From positions 2,356,001 through 2,420,000 of the forward strand of contig NZ_CP014145.1 of NCBI RefSeq assembly GCF_001542775.1: DNA of 64,000 bases, given 5' to 3'. Under the pieces are notes generated by a model. That model was not told the DNA's origin. It ran no database searches and worked only from the letters and a program-made list of their open reading frames with translations. The position numbers were made by a program, and so were the translations under genes. Below, piece by piece: positions 49,943-59,675 of the stretch. This stretch comes from Microterricola viridarii (GTDB lineage: Bacteria > Actinomycetota > Actinomycetes > Actinomycetales > Microbacteriaceae). Every line of letters starts with the position of its first letter. Position 1 is the first letter of the stretch.

Positions 49943-50874
49943 CCACTGCGATCTATGCGGCAGGTGCCGTCTGTTGGCGCATCGTCGACGGCAAGATGAT
50001 GGTGCTCGTCATCCACCGCACCGTGCACGGCGATGTGACCATCCCCAAGGGCAAGGTCGACCCCGGCGAGACGCTGCCGCAGACCGCGGTGCGCGAGATC
50101 CTCGAGGAGACCGGCCTCGCAATCGCCCTCGGCGTGCCGGTCGGCATCGCCAACTACCCGCTCGGCAACGGCCGCGAGAAGATCGTGCACTACTGGGCCG
50201 CCGAGGTCAGCGACGAGGCCATCCGCCGCTCGACCTTCGTGCCCAACGGCGAGGTCGCGGCGCTGGAGTGGGTCACCATCAAGCGGGCCCGCAGCTACCT
50301 CAGCTACCCGACCGACGTCGAGATTCTCGAGCACTTCGCCGCTCTGGTGGATGCCGGCGTCACCTCGACGTTCGCGCTCATCGCGCTCCGGCATGGCAAG
50401 GCCGTGCAGCCCTCGGCCTGGGACGGCCCGGACGCCACCCGCCCGCTGACCGAGCGCGGAGTGCAGCAGGCGGCCGGCAACGTGCCGACGCTCGCCGCGT
50501 GGAACCCGCGCCGCATCGTGTCGAGCACGGCCACCCGCTGCGTCACCACGGTGACCCCGCTGGCCGTCGCCCTCGGCCAGGAGATCCGCCGCACCGATCT
50601 GATCAGTCAGGACGCCTGGGAGGACGGCACCAGCGACGTGCGCGCCGTCGTCGGAAAGCGTGTGCGCGCCCGCAAGACGGCTGTGCTGTGCAGCCACGGC
50701 CCGGTGCTGCCCGACATCCTGCGCGAGATCGCGCTGGCCACCGGCACCACGCAGGGCTCGTACCTCTCGGATGCCGCGGCGCTGGAGACCGGGGCCTTCT
50801 CGATCGTGCACCTCTCCCGCAGCAACCCCAGCTCCGGCATCATCGCGATCGAGACGCACTCCCCCCGGGTCTAG
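49939..50874 (+). CDS. NUDIX hydrolase fused to histidine phosphatase (MutT1-like)
   Basis: The 311-residue protein has an N-terminal NUDIX domain with box [18 protein letters not shown] (about residues 41-60) and a C-terminal histidine phosphatase domain ([31 protein letters not shown]). This layout is that of mycobacterial MutT1, which removes oxidised nucleotides (8-oxo-dGTP) and can act on diadenosine polyphosphates. GTG start overlaps the ppk1 stop by four bases, so the two are translationally coupled. Confidence 0.9.
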
Positions 50875-50882
50875 CCCACCGC

Positions 50883-50992
50883 GCCCCCGCTGGTCCAGTA
50901 GGCCCGCCAGGGCCGTATCGAGACCCTGACAGGGCGGGACTGTTCCGCGTGCGAGGTCTCGATACGCTCGTTCCTCGCTACTCGACCAACGG
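50883..50992. repeat. Inverted pair of A-box repeats
   Basis: A degenerate reverse A-box (50890-50921, containing GCCGTATCGAGACC) faces a forward A-like box (50956-50991, from GGTCTCGATACG to CTACTCGACCAAC). The forward copy has GCTCGTTCCTCG in the middle, i.e. part of the C arm. It follows the NUDIX gene and may terminate the glnR-ppk1 side transcript. Confidence 0.8.
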
Positions 50993-51062
50993 TTCTGCGG
51001 CCCCGGCCGACAGCTGCGAGATAGCCGAGAATCGACATCCGAGGGTGCACATGTCGCCACCC

Positions 51063-51106
51063 GTTTACCTCGTGTTCACCAACCGGGGGATGCTCGTTAA
51101 CCGAGG
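51063..51106 (+). promoter_or_regulatory. Candidate PHO box (RegX3 site) upstream of pstS
   Basis: Units of 11 bases start at 51063 (GTTTACCTCGT), 51074 (GTTCACCAACC), 51085 (weak) and 51096 (GTTAACCGAGG). Three match GTTnACC, at spacings of 11 and 22 bases, the pattern of actinobacterial PHO boxes. It ends about 70 bases before the pstS start. Confidence 0.65.
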
Positions 51107-51174
51107 AGCTTAGCTTCGTCTCGGGCCAGCACCGGCCTGTGTCAAGCAATCCAAACCCCCTGAAAGGGATTCTC

Positions 51175-52275
51175 GTGAACATCAAGCGTTTCGGCCGCCC
51201 TGCGGTCGTAGCTGTTGCCGCTGCACTCGCACTTTCCTCCTGCGCCGCGAACGAGGGCACCGCCCCCGCCGCCGACACCCCCACAGAGACGCCTGTCACG
51301 CTCTCCGGCACGCTCAACGCTGCCGGCGCTTCGTCGCAGGGCAGCGCACAGGAGACCTGGACCGCCTCGTTCCAGACCGCGAACCCGGATGTCACCATCA
51401 ACTACGACCCCACCGGTTCCGGTGCGGGCCGCGAGAGCTTCTTCGCCGGCGGCGCCGCATTCGCCGGTTCCGACTCCTACCTCAAGGACGAGGAGCTCGC
51501 CGGCACGTTCGCGCTGTGCGCCCCCGGCACCAGCGCCGTCGACCTTCCGGTGTACATCTCCCCGATCGCGGTGATCTTCAACCTCGAAGGTGTCAAGGAC
51601 CTCAACCTCGACGCCCCGACCCTCGCCAAGATCTTCAAGGGCGACATCACCGTCTGGAACGACCCGGCCATCGTCGCCCTGAACCCCGACGCCAAGCTGC
51701 CGGCCACCAACATCACCGCCGTGCACCGCTCCGACGACTCGGGCACCACCAAGAACTTCGCCGACTACCTCAACCAGGTCGCACCGGATGTCTGGACCGA
51801 GAAGCCGGCCGACACCTTCCCGTTCCAGACCGGTGAGGGCGCCCAGGGCACCTCGGGTGTCGTCTCCGCCGTCACCACCGGCGTCGGAACCATCGGCTAC
51901 GCCGACGCATCGCGCGCCGGTGACCTCGGTGTCGCCAAGATCAAGGTCGGCGACGAGTTCGTCAAGTACACGGCCGAGGCAGCAGCCGCCGTCGTCGCCG
52001 AGTCGCCGCTGGTCGAGGGCCGTGCGGCCGACGACCTCGCGATCGCGCTGAATCGCAAGACCACCGACCCGACGCACTACCCGCTGGTCCTGGTCAGCTA
52101 CGCGATCGTCTGCACCGACTACATCGACGCCAAGCAGGGCGAGCTCGTCAAGAGCTACGTCGGCTTCATGGCCAGCGCTGAGGGCCAGAAGGAGGCAGCG
52201 GCCTCGGCCGGTGCCGCCCCGCTCTCCGCCGACCTGCAGTCCAAGGTTGCCGCCGTGGTCGCCTCCATCAAGTAG
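51175..52275 (+). CDS. pstS: Phosphate ABC transporter binding lipoprotein
   Basis: The 366-residue lipoprotein (lipobox ALALSSC, Cys23) has the PstS fold: LNAAGASSQGSAQETW and TINYDPTGSGAGRESFFAGG bind phosphate, and AVHRSDDSGTTKNFADYL is the second phosphate loop. It captures phosphate outside the membrane for PstCAB. GTG 51175 with AAAGGGA 5 bases upstream is chosen over GTG 51139. It is the first gene of pstSCAB and is probably induced by RegX3 through the repeats at 51063-51106. Confidence 0.95.
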   Translation: MNIKRFGRPAVVAVAAALALSSCAANEGTAPAADTPTETPVTLSGTLNAAGASSQGSAQETWTASFQTANPDVTINYDPTGSGAGRESFFAGGAAFAGSDSYLKDEELAGTFALCAPGTSAVDLPVYISPIAVIFNLEGVKDLNLDAPTLAKIFKGDITVWNDPAIVALNPDAKLPATNITAVHRSDDSGTTKNFADYLNQVAPDVWTEKPADTFPFQTGEGAQGTSGVVSAVTTGVGTIGYADASRAGDLGVAKIKVGDEFVKYTAEAAAAVVAESPLVEGRAADDLAIALNRKTTDPTHYPLVLVSYAIVCTDYIDAKQGELVKSYVGFMASAEGQKEAAASAGAAPLSADLQSKVAAVVASIK

Positions 52276-52396
52276 CTCCACCCTGTAGCCGGATGCCGGT
52301 TGCCCGGCCGGGTCAGCGCCACGCTGATCCGGCCGGGCACACGGCTTCCTCCCCCAGACACCCGCCCCGACCACGAAGCAGAGGGATCCAACCCGC

Positions 52397-53338
52397 ATGA
52401 CGACAGCAGTCGCCCCGCCGATCAAGGCCAAACAGCGCCCCGGTGACCGGATCTTCTCCACCGCAACGGTGGTGGCGGGAAGCCTGATCCTGGTCGTCCT
52501 CGCCGCGGTCGCGATCTTCCTCGTCGCCCAGTCGCTGCCGGCCTTCACCGCCGACTCGTCCGCGTTCAAGGGCGACGTCACCAACTTCTGGACGTACGTC
52601 TGGCCGCTGGCCTTCGGTACCGTCTGGGCCGCCGCGCTCGCGCTGCTGATGGCCGTGCCCGTCGCGATCGGCATCGCCCTCTTCATCTCGCACTACGCGC
52701 CGCGCAAGCTCGCGCAGAGCCTCGGCTACGTTGTCGACCTGCTGGCCGCCGTGCCCTCCGTCGTGTTCGGCCTCTGGGGCATCACAGTTCTCGCCCCGGC
52801 CGTACAGCCGTTCTACGCCCAACTGGTCGAGTGGTTCGGCTGGTTCCCGCTCTTCGCCGGTCCGGTCTCCGGTACCGGCCGCACCATCCTCACCGTCGCC
52901 GTGGTGCTCGCCGTCATGATCCTGCCGATCATGACGGCTCTCTGCCGTGAGGTGTTCCTGCAGACGCCGCGCCTGCACGAGGAGGCCGCTCTGGCCCTCG
53001 GCGCGACCCGCTGGGAAATGATCACCATGGCTGTGCTGCCGTTCGGCCGCCCCGGCATCATCTCGGCCGCCATGCTCGGCCTCGGCCGGGCGCTGGGCGA
53101 GACGATGGCCGTCGCCATGGTGCTCTCGCCGGCATCCGTGATCAGCTTCGCCCTGCTGCAGTCGCAGAACCCCTCAACGATCGCCGCCAACATCGCCCTG
53201 AACTTCCCCGAGGCGCACGGCGTCGGCGTGAACATCCTGATCGCGACCGGCCTGATCCTGTTCCTGATCACGCTGGCCGTCAACATGGTCGCCCGCTTCA
53301 TCATCAACCGCCGCAAGGCCTTCTCGGGAGCGAACTGA
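52397..53338 (+). CDS. pstC: Phosphate ABC transporter permease
   Basis: The 313-residue permease has six membrane segments and the conserved cytoplasmic loop EEAALALGATRWEMITMAVL (EAA motif that contacts PstB), with VVDLLAAVPSVVFGLWGI as the channel signature. It forms the phosphate channel with PstA. A 121-base gap separates it from pstS. Its stop overlaps the pstA start (TGATG). Confidence 0.95.
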   Translation: MTTAVAPPIKAKQRPGDRIFSTATVVAGSLILVVLAAVAIFLVAQSLPAFTADSSAFKGDVTNFWTYVWPLAFGTVWAAALALLMAVPVAIGIALFISHYAPRKLAQSLGYVVDLLAAVPSVVFGLWGITVLAPAVQPFYAQLVEWFGWFPLFAGPVSGTGRTILTVAVVLAVMILPIMTALCREVFLQTPRLHEEAALALGATRWEMITMAVLPFGRPGIISAAMLGLGRALGETMAVAMVLSPASVISFALLQSQNPSTIAANIALNFPEAHGVGVNILIATGLILFLITLAVNMVARFIINRRKAFSGAN

Positions 53339-54420
53339 TGACCACCCTCACCGCCGCCCCCATCACCAACTCGCTGACCGCAGGCATGCTGCCGCGGCGG
53401 GCGAGCCTCTGGTTGCTGCTCACCAGCCTGGCTGTCAGCGGCTCCGTCTTCGGCGTGCTGTACGCCGCCGGGATCACCGCCGGGTACAACATCGTCGGCG
53501 CCGTCTTCTTCGGCGTCGTGCTGTTCTGCCTGCTGATCTGGAGCGTCTCACGCGCCGTTGAGGGGCCGCGCAAGGCCAAGGACCGTCTCGTCACCGCGCT
53601 CGTCTCACTCGCCTTCACGATCGCGCTGCTGCCGCTGATCTCGGTGACGTTCACCACGATCGTCAACGGGCTGCCGCGCTTCGACATCGAGTTCTTCTCG
53701 AACTCGATGCGCAACGTCGTCGGCCCGGGCGGCGGCGCGCTGCACGCCATCGTCGGAACCCTGCTCATCACCGGGGCGGCCGCGGTGATCTCGGTGCCGA
53801 TCGGCCTGCTCACCGCGATCTACCTCGTCGAGTACGGCCGCGGCAGCCTCGCCCGCGGCATCACGTTCTTCGTCGATGTGATGACCGGCATCCCCTCGAT
53901 CGTCGCCGGCCTGTTCGCGTTCGCGCTGTTCGCCCTGATCACGAACGACCCCGGCATCCGATTCGGCATCGGCGGCGCCGTCGCCCTCAGCGTGCTCATG
54001 ATCCCGGTCGTGGTGCGCTCCAGCGAGGAGATGCTCAAGCTGGTGCCGAACGAGCTGCGCGAGGCCGCCTTCGCCCTGGGCGTGCCGAAGTGGCTGACCG
54101 TGCTGAAGGTGGTGCTGCCGACATCCATCGCCGGCATCATCACCGGAATCATGCTCTCGATCGCCCGCGTGATCGGCGAGACGGCCCCGCTGCTGATCAT
54201 CGCCGGCTTCACCTCGAGCATGAACTACGACCTGTTCAGCGAGCGCATGATGACCCTGCCCGTGTTCGTGTACACGCAGTACATGAACCAGGGCTCCGAC
54301 ATGCAGGCCTACATCGACCGCGCCTGGGCCGGAGCACTCACCCTGATCCTCATTGTCGCCCTGCTCAACATCGTCGCCCGCCTCATCGCCAAATTCTTCA
54401 CACCGAAGATCGCGCGCTAG
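53338..54420 (+). CDS. pstA: Phosphate ABC transporter permease
   Basis: The 360-residue permease has an N-terminal extension with three membrane segments (about 22-75 and 90-110) ahead of the common core. The core has VDVMTGIPSIVAGLFAFALF and the EAA loop NELREAAFALGVPKWLTVLK. The extra N-terminal segments are typical of actinobacterial PstA. Its ATG overlaps the pstC stop by one base. Confidence 0.95.
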   Translation: MTTLTAAPITNSLTAGMLPRRASLWLLLTSLAVSGSVFGVLYAAGITAGYNIVGAVFFGVVLFCLLIWSVSRAVEGPRKAKDRLVTALVSLAFTIALLPLISVTFTTIVNGLPRFDIEFFSNSMRNVVGPGGGALHAIVGTLLITGAAAVISVPIGLLTAIYLVEYGRGSLARGITFFVDVMTGIPSIVAGLFAFALFALITNDPGIRFGIGGAVALSVLMIPVVVRSSEEMLKLVPNELREAAFALGVPKWLTVLKVVLPTSIAGIITGIMLSIARVIGETAPLLIIAGFTSSMNYDLFSERMMTLPVFVYTQYMNQGSDMQAYIDRAWAGALTLILIVALLNIVARLIAKFFTPKIAR

Positions 54421-54456
54421 CCCCCGCTCCCGTCGCCCCAAGCATCCAAGGAATCC

Positions 54457-55236
54457 ATGTCCAAGCGCATCGAAGTCAACGACCTCAACGTCTACTACAG
54501 CAAGTTCCTCGCCGTCGAAGACGTCACCCTCACCATCGAGCCACGCACCGTGACGGCCTTCATCGGCCCGTCCGGATGCGGCAAGTCGACGTTCCTGCGC
54601 ACGCTGAACCGCATGCACGAGGTGATCCCCGGAGCCCGCGTCGAGGGTGAGGTGCTCATCGACGGCAACAACCTCTACGGTCCGGGCGTCGACCCCGTGC
54701 TGGTGCGCCGCCAGGTCGGCATGGTGTTCCAGCGGCCGAACCCGTTCCCGACGATGTCGATCGGCGACAACGTGCTGGCCGGCAAGAAGCTCAACAACAG
54801 CCGGATGAGCAAGAGCGACGCCGATGACCTCATCGAGCGCTCACTGCGCGGCGCCAACCTCTGGAACGAGGTCAAGGACCGCCTGAACCAGCCCGGTTCC
54901 GGGCTCTCCGGCGGCCAGCAGCAGCGTCTCTGCATCGCCCGCGCCATCGCCGTCGAGCCCGACGTGCTGCTGATGGACGAGCCGTGCTCCGCCCTCGACC
55001 CGATCTCGACGCTCGCCATCGAAGACCTGATCGAAGAGCTCAAGCAGGACTACACGATCGTGATCGTCACCCACAACATGCAGCAGGCGTCGCGCGTCTC
55101 CGACCGCACCGCCTTCTTCAACATCGCGGGCACCGGCAAGCCGGGCAAGCTCATCGAGTACAACGACACCACGTCGATCTTCTCGAACCCCAGCGTTCAG
55201 GCCACAGAGGACTACGTCTCCGGCCGCTTCGGTTGA
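54457..55236 (+). CDS. pstB: Phosphate ABC transporter ATPase
   Basis: The 259-residue ATPase has Walker [21 protein letters not shown] loop [13 protein letters not shown] (PstB-specific), signature [14 protein letters not shown] and Walker [16 protein letters not shown]. It drives high-affinity phosphate uptake. It is the last gene of pstSCAB and ends 12 bases before the convergent aminotransferase gene; no terminator is obvious between them. Confidence 0.96.
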   Translation: MSKRIEVNDLNVYYSKFLAVEDVTLTIEPRTVTAFIGPSGCGKSTFLRTLNRMHEVIPGARVEGEVLIDGNNLYGPGVDPVLVRRQVGMVFQRPNPFPTMSIGDNVLAGKKLNNSRMSKSDADDLIERSLRGANLWNEVKDRLNQPGSGLSGGQQQRLCIARAIAVEPDVLLMDEPCSALDPISTLAIEDLIEELKQDYTIVIVTHNMQQASRVSDRTAFFNIAGTGKPGKLIEYNDTTSIFSNPSVQATEDYVSGRFG

Positions 55237-55248
55237 TCGGCGCCGTGC

Positions 55249-56142
55249 TCAGTCCCTGGGCGAGAGCAGGTACTCGGTGAACAGCTGGGTGAGTGGGGCG
55301 TCGACGGGCACCTGGGCGCCGTCCAGCTCGGTGATGGCCACGGCCAGCCGCACGCTGGAGACCAGCCAGGCGGCATCCGCATTGCGCAGCTCCTCGACGC
55401 TGATGTCGCGGTAGCTGACGGCGTGACCGTGCCGCTCCAGGTACTCGAACAGGCTCGTCTGGGTGGTGCCGTGCAGGATCGCGCCGCTCGGGGCTGGCGT
55501 GGAGAACATGTCGCCGTGCCGGATGATGACGGATGACGTCGGCCCCTCCATCACGTAGCCGTCACTGCTGACGAAGATCGTGTCGTCGGCGCCGCGGCGG
55601 TGCGCCTCGCGCAGCGCGGCCATGTTCACGGCGTAGCTGAGCGTCTTGGCGCCGAGCAGCAGCCAGGGCGCGCGCTCGGCCACGCCCCGGTCGTAGCCGC
55701 GGTCGAGGGTGACCACGCGCACGCCGCTCTGCCGCACCGGCCCGAAATCGCGGGCCGCGCTGGCGTGCAGCCAGGCGGTCGGGCTCGGGCCGTTCTCGAC
55801 GCCGCGGCTGAGCACCAGCTTGATCGCCAGCTCGCCGTGATCGGGGATGGCCTGCACGGCCGTCGAGACCGCCGCCGACCACTGCGCCAGGTTCGGCGCG
55901 GGCAGGTCGCAGATCTCGGCCGAACGGGCCAGCCGGGCCAGGTGTGGCTGCACCTCCTGTGCGTGCCCGTTGACCACCGCGAGCGTCTCGAACACGCCGT
56001 CCCCGCGCTGCGTGCTGAGCTCGCTGACCCGCAGGGCGGGCTCGGACGCGTCCACCTCCGTGAACGTCCCGGCGAACCAGGAGCCGTCGTCGGGGGCATC
56101 GGCGGCCAGCGGCGTGATCAGGAGCGTGAACGGCAGTGTCAT
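55249..56142 (-). CDS. Class-IV aminotransferase, probable aminodeoxychorismate lyase
   Basis: The 297-residue PLP enzyme of fold type IV has STQRGDGVFETLAVVNGH, the PLP lysine in LLGAKTLSYAVNMAALREA, and EGPTSSVIIRHGD. Fusion with the characteristic GxLxGxT-like segment GAILHGTTQTSLFEYL is typical of PabC-type lyases that release p-aminobenzoate for folate. Branched-chain or D-amino-acid aminotransferases share the fold, so the exact reaction is less sure. Convergent with pstB. Confidence 0.78.
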   Translation of the reverse strand: MTLPFTLLITPLAADAPDDGSWFAGTFTEVDASEPALRVSELSTQRGDGVFETLAVVNGHAQEVQPHLARLARSAEICDLPAPNLAQWSAAVSTAVQAIPDHGELAIKLVLSRGVENGPSPTAWLHASAARDFGPVRQSGVRVVTLDRGYDRGVAERAPWLLLGAKTLSYAVNMAALREAHRRGADDTIFVSSDGYVMEGPTSSVIIRHGDMFSTPAPSGAILHGTTQTSLFEYLERHGHAVSYRDISVEELRNADAAWLVSSVRLAVAITELDGAQVPVDAPLTQLFTEYLLSPRD

Positions 56143-56198
56143 GCTCCGATGCTACGCCGCCCGGTCGCCGGCCGTCAGCCGGGGGCGCCGATTGTGGG

Positions 56199-57026
56199 CT
56201 AACTTGCGATCTGCACGATCGGGCTGGTTGTGGGCTGCGTGGAGCCGCCGCTCGGCTCGACCGTGACGCCGACCGCGTCTCCCGCGCTCATCTGCCCCTC
56301 GAGCACATGCCAGGTGATGCCCGCGCTGCTCGCCTCAAAGGTTCCGGCCGAGACCGGACCCTCTGCACCGATGTACCAGAGCTGGTAGGTCTGGCCCTGC
56401 GGCAGCGGCGCCAGTCCATCGGCCAGCAACGCAGAGCGGCCGAGTTCGCCGGACCAGACCAGGGTCGCCGTTCCGCCGCCGGCGACCTCAGCGCTTGCCC
56501 GCTGCGAGTCAGGGGCGGCGGCAATGTCGGCCAGTTGCTCTGCCTGGGTCTGCCCGGGCGCGGGGGTCGAGCCGTCGAGCTGCCCGATGGCGAGCCCGCC
56601 GAAGAAGAACGCGGCTGCCGCGGCCACGGCCAGCAGCACGCCGACGGGCCGCCGCCAACGTGCAGTCGCCCGCCGCTCGGCGGGCCCTGGAGCAGGGTGG
56701 ACGGGTTCCTCTGCAGCGGTGTCGCCTGCGCTAGTTGCACTGCTGCTCACGGGCATCACGCTTGTCGCGGGCAGGGTGGCGATCGGGGTCACCGCCGTCA
56801 CGGCATCCGCGCGGCTCTCGATCTTCGGCAGCTGCGGGGTCAGCGCGATCTTGGCCATCAGCTCGTCGCGCAGGGAAGCTGGCGGCTGCACCGGCGTCGC
56901 GGCGAGGCCGAGTTCGGTCGCCGTCACATCGAATTCCGTGGGGCCGGCGCCGGGCCGCTGCTCGCCGTCGAAGGCGTGCAAGGCTTCGGATGCCGCCCGG
57001 CTGAGCTGTTCGTCGCGGTCGGTCAC
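56199..57026 (-). CDS. rskA: Anti-sigma factor (RskA type)
   Basis: The 275-residue protein has an N-terminal cytoplasmic part (about 1-125) that binds the sigma factor, one membrane segment (about 128-150) and an extracytoplasmic RskA domain. The domain contains LPQGQTYQLWYIGAEGPVSA and GDAVGVTVEPSGGS. The Ala/Thr-rich N-terminal region lacks a clear zinc (HxxxCxxC) motif. GTG 57026 overlaps the sigK stop (GTGA), so the pair is coupled. It should hold SigK inactive until cleaved by regulated proteolysis. Confidence 0.9.
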   Translation of the reverse strand: MTDRDEQLSRAASEALHAFDGEQRPGAGPTEFDVTATELGLAATPVQPPASLRDELMAKIALTPQLPKIESRADAVTAVTPIATLPATSVMPVSSSATSAGDTAAEEPVHPAPGPAERRATARWRRPVGVLLAVAAAAAFFFGGLAIGQLDGSTPAPGQTQAEQLADIAAAPDSQRASAEVAGGGTATLVWSGELGRSALLADGLAPLPQGQTYQLWYIGAEGPVSAGTFEASSAGITWHVLEGQMSAGDAVGVTVEPSGGSTQPTTSPIVQIAS

Positions 57027-57616
57027 GAGGTCACCCCCAGCTCGTCCCTGAGCCGGATCATTCCGTCACGCAGTCGGGTCTTGACGGTGCCGAGAGGCAC
57101 CTCGAGGAAGCTCGCGAGCTCGCTGTGGGAGAGCCCGCCGTAGTACGCCAGGCTCACGGCCTCGCGTTGCAGCTCGGTCAACCGGGTCATCGCCCTCGCC
57201 ACCCTCTCATGCTCGATCGTGATCTCTGCCTTTTCCGCGACGTCGTCGTAGTCGACGGTGATGTCACGCCGTCCGATGCGCTGGTCGCGGTCGCGCCCAG
57301 CCTGCGACGCCCGAATTCTGTCGACGGCCCGCCGGTGCGCCATCGTCATCATCCATGACATCGCTCCGCCGCGCTCGGCGTCGAACCGTGTCGCGGTCTG
57401 CCAAATCTCCAGGTACACCTCCTGGGTGACCTCCTCCGACTGTGCGTGGTCAACCAGCAACCGGCGCACCAGCCCGAAGATACGCGCCGAGGTGAGGTCA
57501 TAGAGTTCGCCGAAGGCGAGCTGGTCGCCCTCGGCAACCCGCTCGAGCACCGAAGTCAGCTCGGCATTGGCCGGCGAACTCTGCGACACGGGGATCTCGC
57601 TCACGACACCCAGCAT
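57023..57616 (-). CDS. sigK: ECF RNA polymerase sigma factor SigK-type
   Basis: The 197-residue ECF sigma factor has region 2 (LAFGELYDLTSARIFGLVRR, EVTQEVYLEIWQTATRFD) and region 4 (LTELQREAVSLAYYGGLSHS, then VPLGTVKTRLRDGMIRLRDE). GGGAGG lies 8 bases before ATG 57616. It is paired with rskA as in M. tuberculosis. The mpt70/mpt83-like targets are not in this window. Confidence 0.93.
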   Translation of the reverse strand: MLGVVSEIPVSQSSPANAELTSVLERVAEGDQLAFGELYDLTSARIFGLVRRLLVDHAQSEEVTQEVYLEIWQTATRFDAERGGAMSWMMTMAHRRAVDRIRASQAGRDRDQRIGRRDITVDYDDVAEKAEITIEHERVARAMTRLTELQREAVSLAYYGGLSHSELASFLEVPLGTVKTRLRDGMIRLRDELGVTS

Positions 57617-57898
57617 GTCAGCTTCCTCCCTTGTCACGCATCTGGTTCGGCGCGGCGGGCGAATTGGATTGCCGCGAAAGCCCTGAGTGTCGCCAGATGC
57701 CGTCACGGCACGCGCGATCGTCGGCGCGCCGGAGACAAGAAGAGGCCGGGCCGCAGAACGCCTCTCGGCGCGAGGCCGCTCGTGGCGGCTAATTTTGGAG
57801 CCCGGGGTTACTGCGGCCCGACCGACATCTATTGTAATCCAGTTTGAGGGGCCGGATGCCGCGCCGCTGAGGCCGGCGGGCGACGCTGAGCGGTGTCG

Positions 57899-58528
57899 CT
57901 AGTCCAGGGAGTCGGTGCGCCACAGCCGGGCGCAGGCGTTCAGCTCGGCGCCCATCTCGGCGAAGCGCAGGCCCCGCCGGGTCAGCTCGCTGGCCCGCTC
58001 TGGCTCTGCGGCATCCGCGTCGTCGGCCAGGCTGGTCGCGCCGGTCGACATGACCCGGCAGAACGCGCCGGCCCGCTCCAGCGCGACGGCGAAGTCCCCG
58101 CTGAAGATGCCGCGCAGGATCGCGTCGGCGAGCACGATGATCTCCTCCGGCCCGGTCGGCTGGGCGGCCCCGGCGATGACCGGGTCGATGGTGCGCGCCA
58201 CTTCGACCCCGCGCTGGAACAGGAAGCTCGTGCCGGTCGGGTCTTGCCGGATCAGCAGCCGCAGCAGGTAGATGCGCCAGAGCGCGCCGGGCAGGCTGCG
58301 CGGGGTCGCGCGCGACCACAGCTCGGCGACGGCGTCGATGCCGTTCTCGTCGGTGTATGCGACCAGGCGCTCGACGACGACCGGGTCGGGGTCGGCTCGC
58401 ACCCTCGACAACAGCGCGTGTGCCGTCTCGTGGGCGACACGGCTGATCGTGGCGGGGTCCTCTCCGCCCTGAAACGCCTCGAAGATCCGGTTCGGAAACT
58501 TCGTCGGCTTGTGGATGTGCTCGGCCAT
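57899..58528 (-). CDS. Conserved actinobacterial protein of unknown function
   Basis: The 209-residue helical protein starts MAEHIHKPTKFPNRIFEAFQ. It has no signal peptide, membrane segment or recognised catalytic motif. Repeated helical segments (VAHETAHALLSRVRADPDPV, AVAELWSRATPRSLPGALWR, EEIIVLADAILRGIFSGDFA) suggest an all-alpha fold. Relatives in Microbacteriaceae are sometimes mislabelled as an RNA polymerase subunit; nothing here supports that. It lies alone upstream of tRNA-Lys. Confidence 0.75.
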   Translation of the reverse strand: MAEHIHKPTKFPNRIFEAFQGGEDPATISRVAHETAHALLSRVRADPDPVVVERLVAYTDENGIDAVAELWSRATPRSLPGALWRIYLLRLLIRQDPTGTSFLFQRGVEVARTIDPVIAGAAQPTGPEEIIVLADAILRGIFSGDFAVALERAGAFCRVMSTGATSLADDADAAEPERASELTRRGLRFAEMGAELNACARLWRTDSLD

Positions 58529-58637
58529 CTCGTCTCCTCACGATTCCGGGCTGCGCGGCGGCCGGATCTGGCGACGCGCGTGCCCCTGCAACGTTACGCG
58601 CGAAAACTCTGTGCGTTCAGCCTGTACATTGGTACGT

Positions 58638-58713
58638 GCCCCTATAGCTCAGTTGGTTAGAGCAACAGACTTTTAATCTGTGGGTCCAGGGTTCGAGTCC
58701 CTGTGGGGCACCA
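58638..58713 (+). tRNA. tRNA-Lys (anticodon TTT), acceptor stem one base short
   Basis: The cloverleaf has acceptor GCCCCTA, D arm GCTC/GAGC, anticodon stem ACAGA/TCTGT with loop CTTTTAA (TTT), and T arm CAGGG-TTCGAGT-CCCTG; CCA is encoded. The 3' acceptor strand reads TGGGGC with only four G, where seven-base pairing needs TGGGGGC. This is either a base-calling error in the G run or a defect. Confidence 0.9.
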
Positions 58714-58816
58714 TATCGCAGCATGTGTTCCGCTGCCTGCCTCGGCGGATGCCCGCTCGCTCGCTCGATGAGCGCAGCCGCGCACGCCTCGTGGCATGCG
58801 CGGCTGCGCGCGTCGG

Positions 58817-59656
58817 CTAGGCGCCCGGCAATGTGACCGCGCCGGAGCGGACGGCGGCGACGGTTCCGCCGTCGACCAGCAGGTCGGTGCCGGAGATGAA
58901 GGACGCATCCGTGCTGAGCAGGAACGCCGCCGCGTTCGCGATGTCGTTCGGAGTGCCGAGCCGCCCGGTGGCCGAGCCCTCGACCATGGCGCGCATCGAC
59001 GCACCGGACTCGCCGGCGAGCTCTTGCTGGCCCATCGGGGTCGAGATCACGCCGGGGCTGATCGTGTTGACGCGTGCGCCCCGCTTGCCCCAGGCGAGGC
59101 TGGCGGTCTGCACGCGCAGCTGGTTGCCCCGCTTCGCAATGCTGTAGGCGGCGCCCGCATTCGGGAGCGCGCCGTCTGCGAGGAACGGGAGCGAGAGCAG
59201 CTGGTCACTGGGCGTGGATGCCAATGCGGTCTCGAGCTCGGCCGGGAAGTGGCCCGCGGCGAAGCTGCCGGCCATGCTGGCGATGTAGACGCCGGCCCCG
59301 CCCGGCGCGATCACCCGGGCAAACTCGTCGAGGCTGAACGCGAAGCCCGCCAGGTCGACACGGAGCACGGCATCCGTCGGCGCCTGCACGGGAGAGAGGC
59401 CGGCGGTGTGCACGACCTGGCGCACGGGGCCGAGCGCGGCCGCCGCATCGGCGAGCGCCGTGACGGACTCGTGTGAGGAGACGTCGACGATCTGGGTGGC
59501 CACCTCGAATCCGTCGCCGCGCAAGCCGGTGGCGACGCGTTCCAGCAGCTCTTCGTTGAAATCGGCCAGCAGCACGGTGTGCCCCGCTCCCACACGGCGG
59601 GCGATGGCCTCGCCCATTCCGCCGACGCCAATGACCACCAAGACGCTGTTCGACAT
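58817..59656 (-). CDS. SDR-family oxidoreductase
   Basis: The 279-residue short-chain dehydrogenase has an N-terminal cofactor site (LVVIGVGGMGEAIARRVGAG, a GxGxxG variant), VHTAGLSP in place of NAG, and the catalytic Ser/Tyr/Lys in SMAGSFAAG and AAYSIAKRGNQL. The C-terminal GLGTPNDIANAAAFLLSTD and SGTDLLVDGG region is also present. The substrate is unknown. GGGAGA lies 7 bases before ATG 59656. It is divergent from a TetR gene and shares a palindromic operator with it. Confidence 0.85.
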   Translation of the reverse strand: MSNSVLVVIGVGGMGEAIARRVGAGHTVLLADFNEELLERVATGLRGDGFEVATQIVDVSSHESVTALADAAAALGPVRQVVHTAGLSPVQAPTDAVLRVDLAGFAFSLDEFARVIAPGGAGVYIASMAGSFAAGHFPAELETALASTPSDQLLSLPFLADGALPNAGAAYSIAKRGNQLRVQTASLAWGKRGARVNTISPGVISTPMGQQELAGESGASMRAMVEGSATGRLGTPNDIANAAAFLLSTDASFISGTDLLVDGGTVAAVRSGAVTLPGA

Positions 59657-59675
59657 GACGCACTCTCCCATTTCC

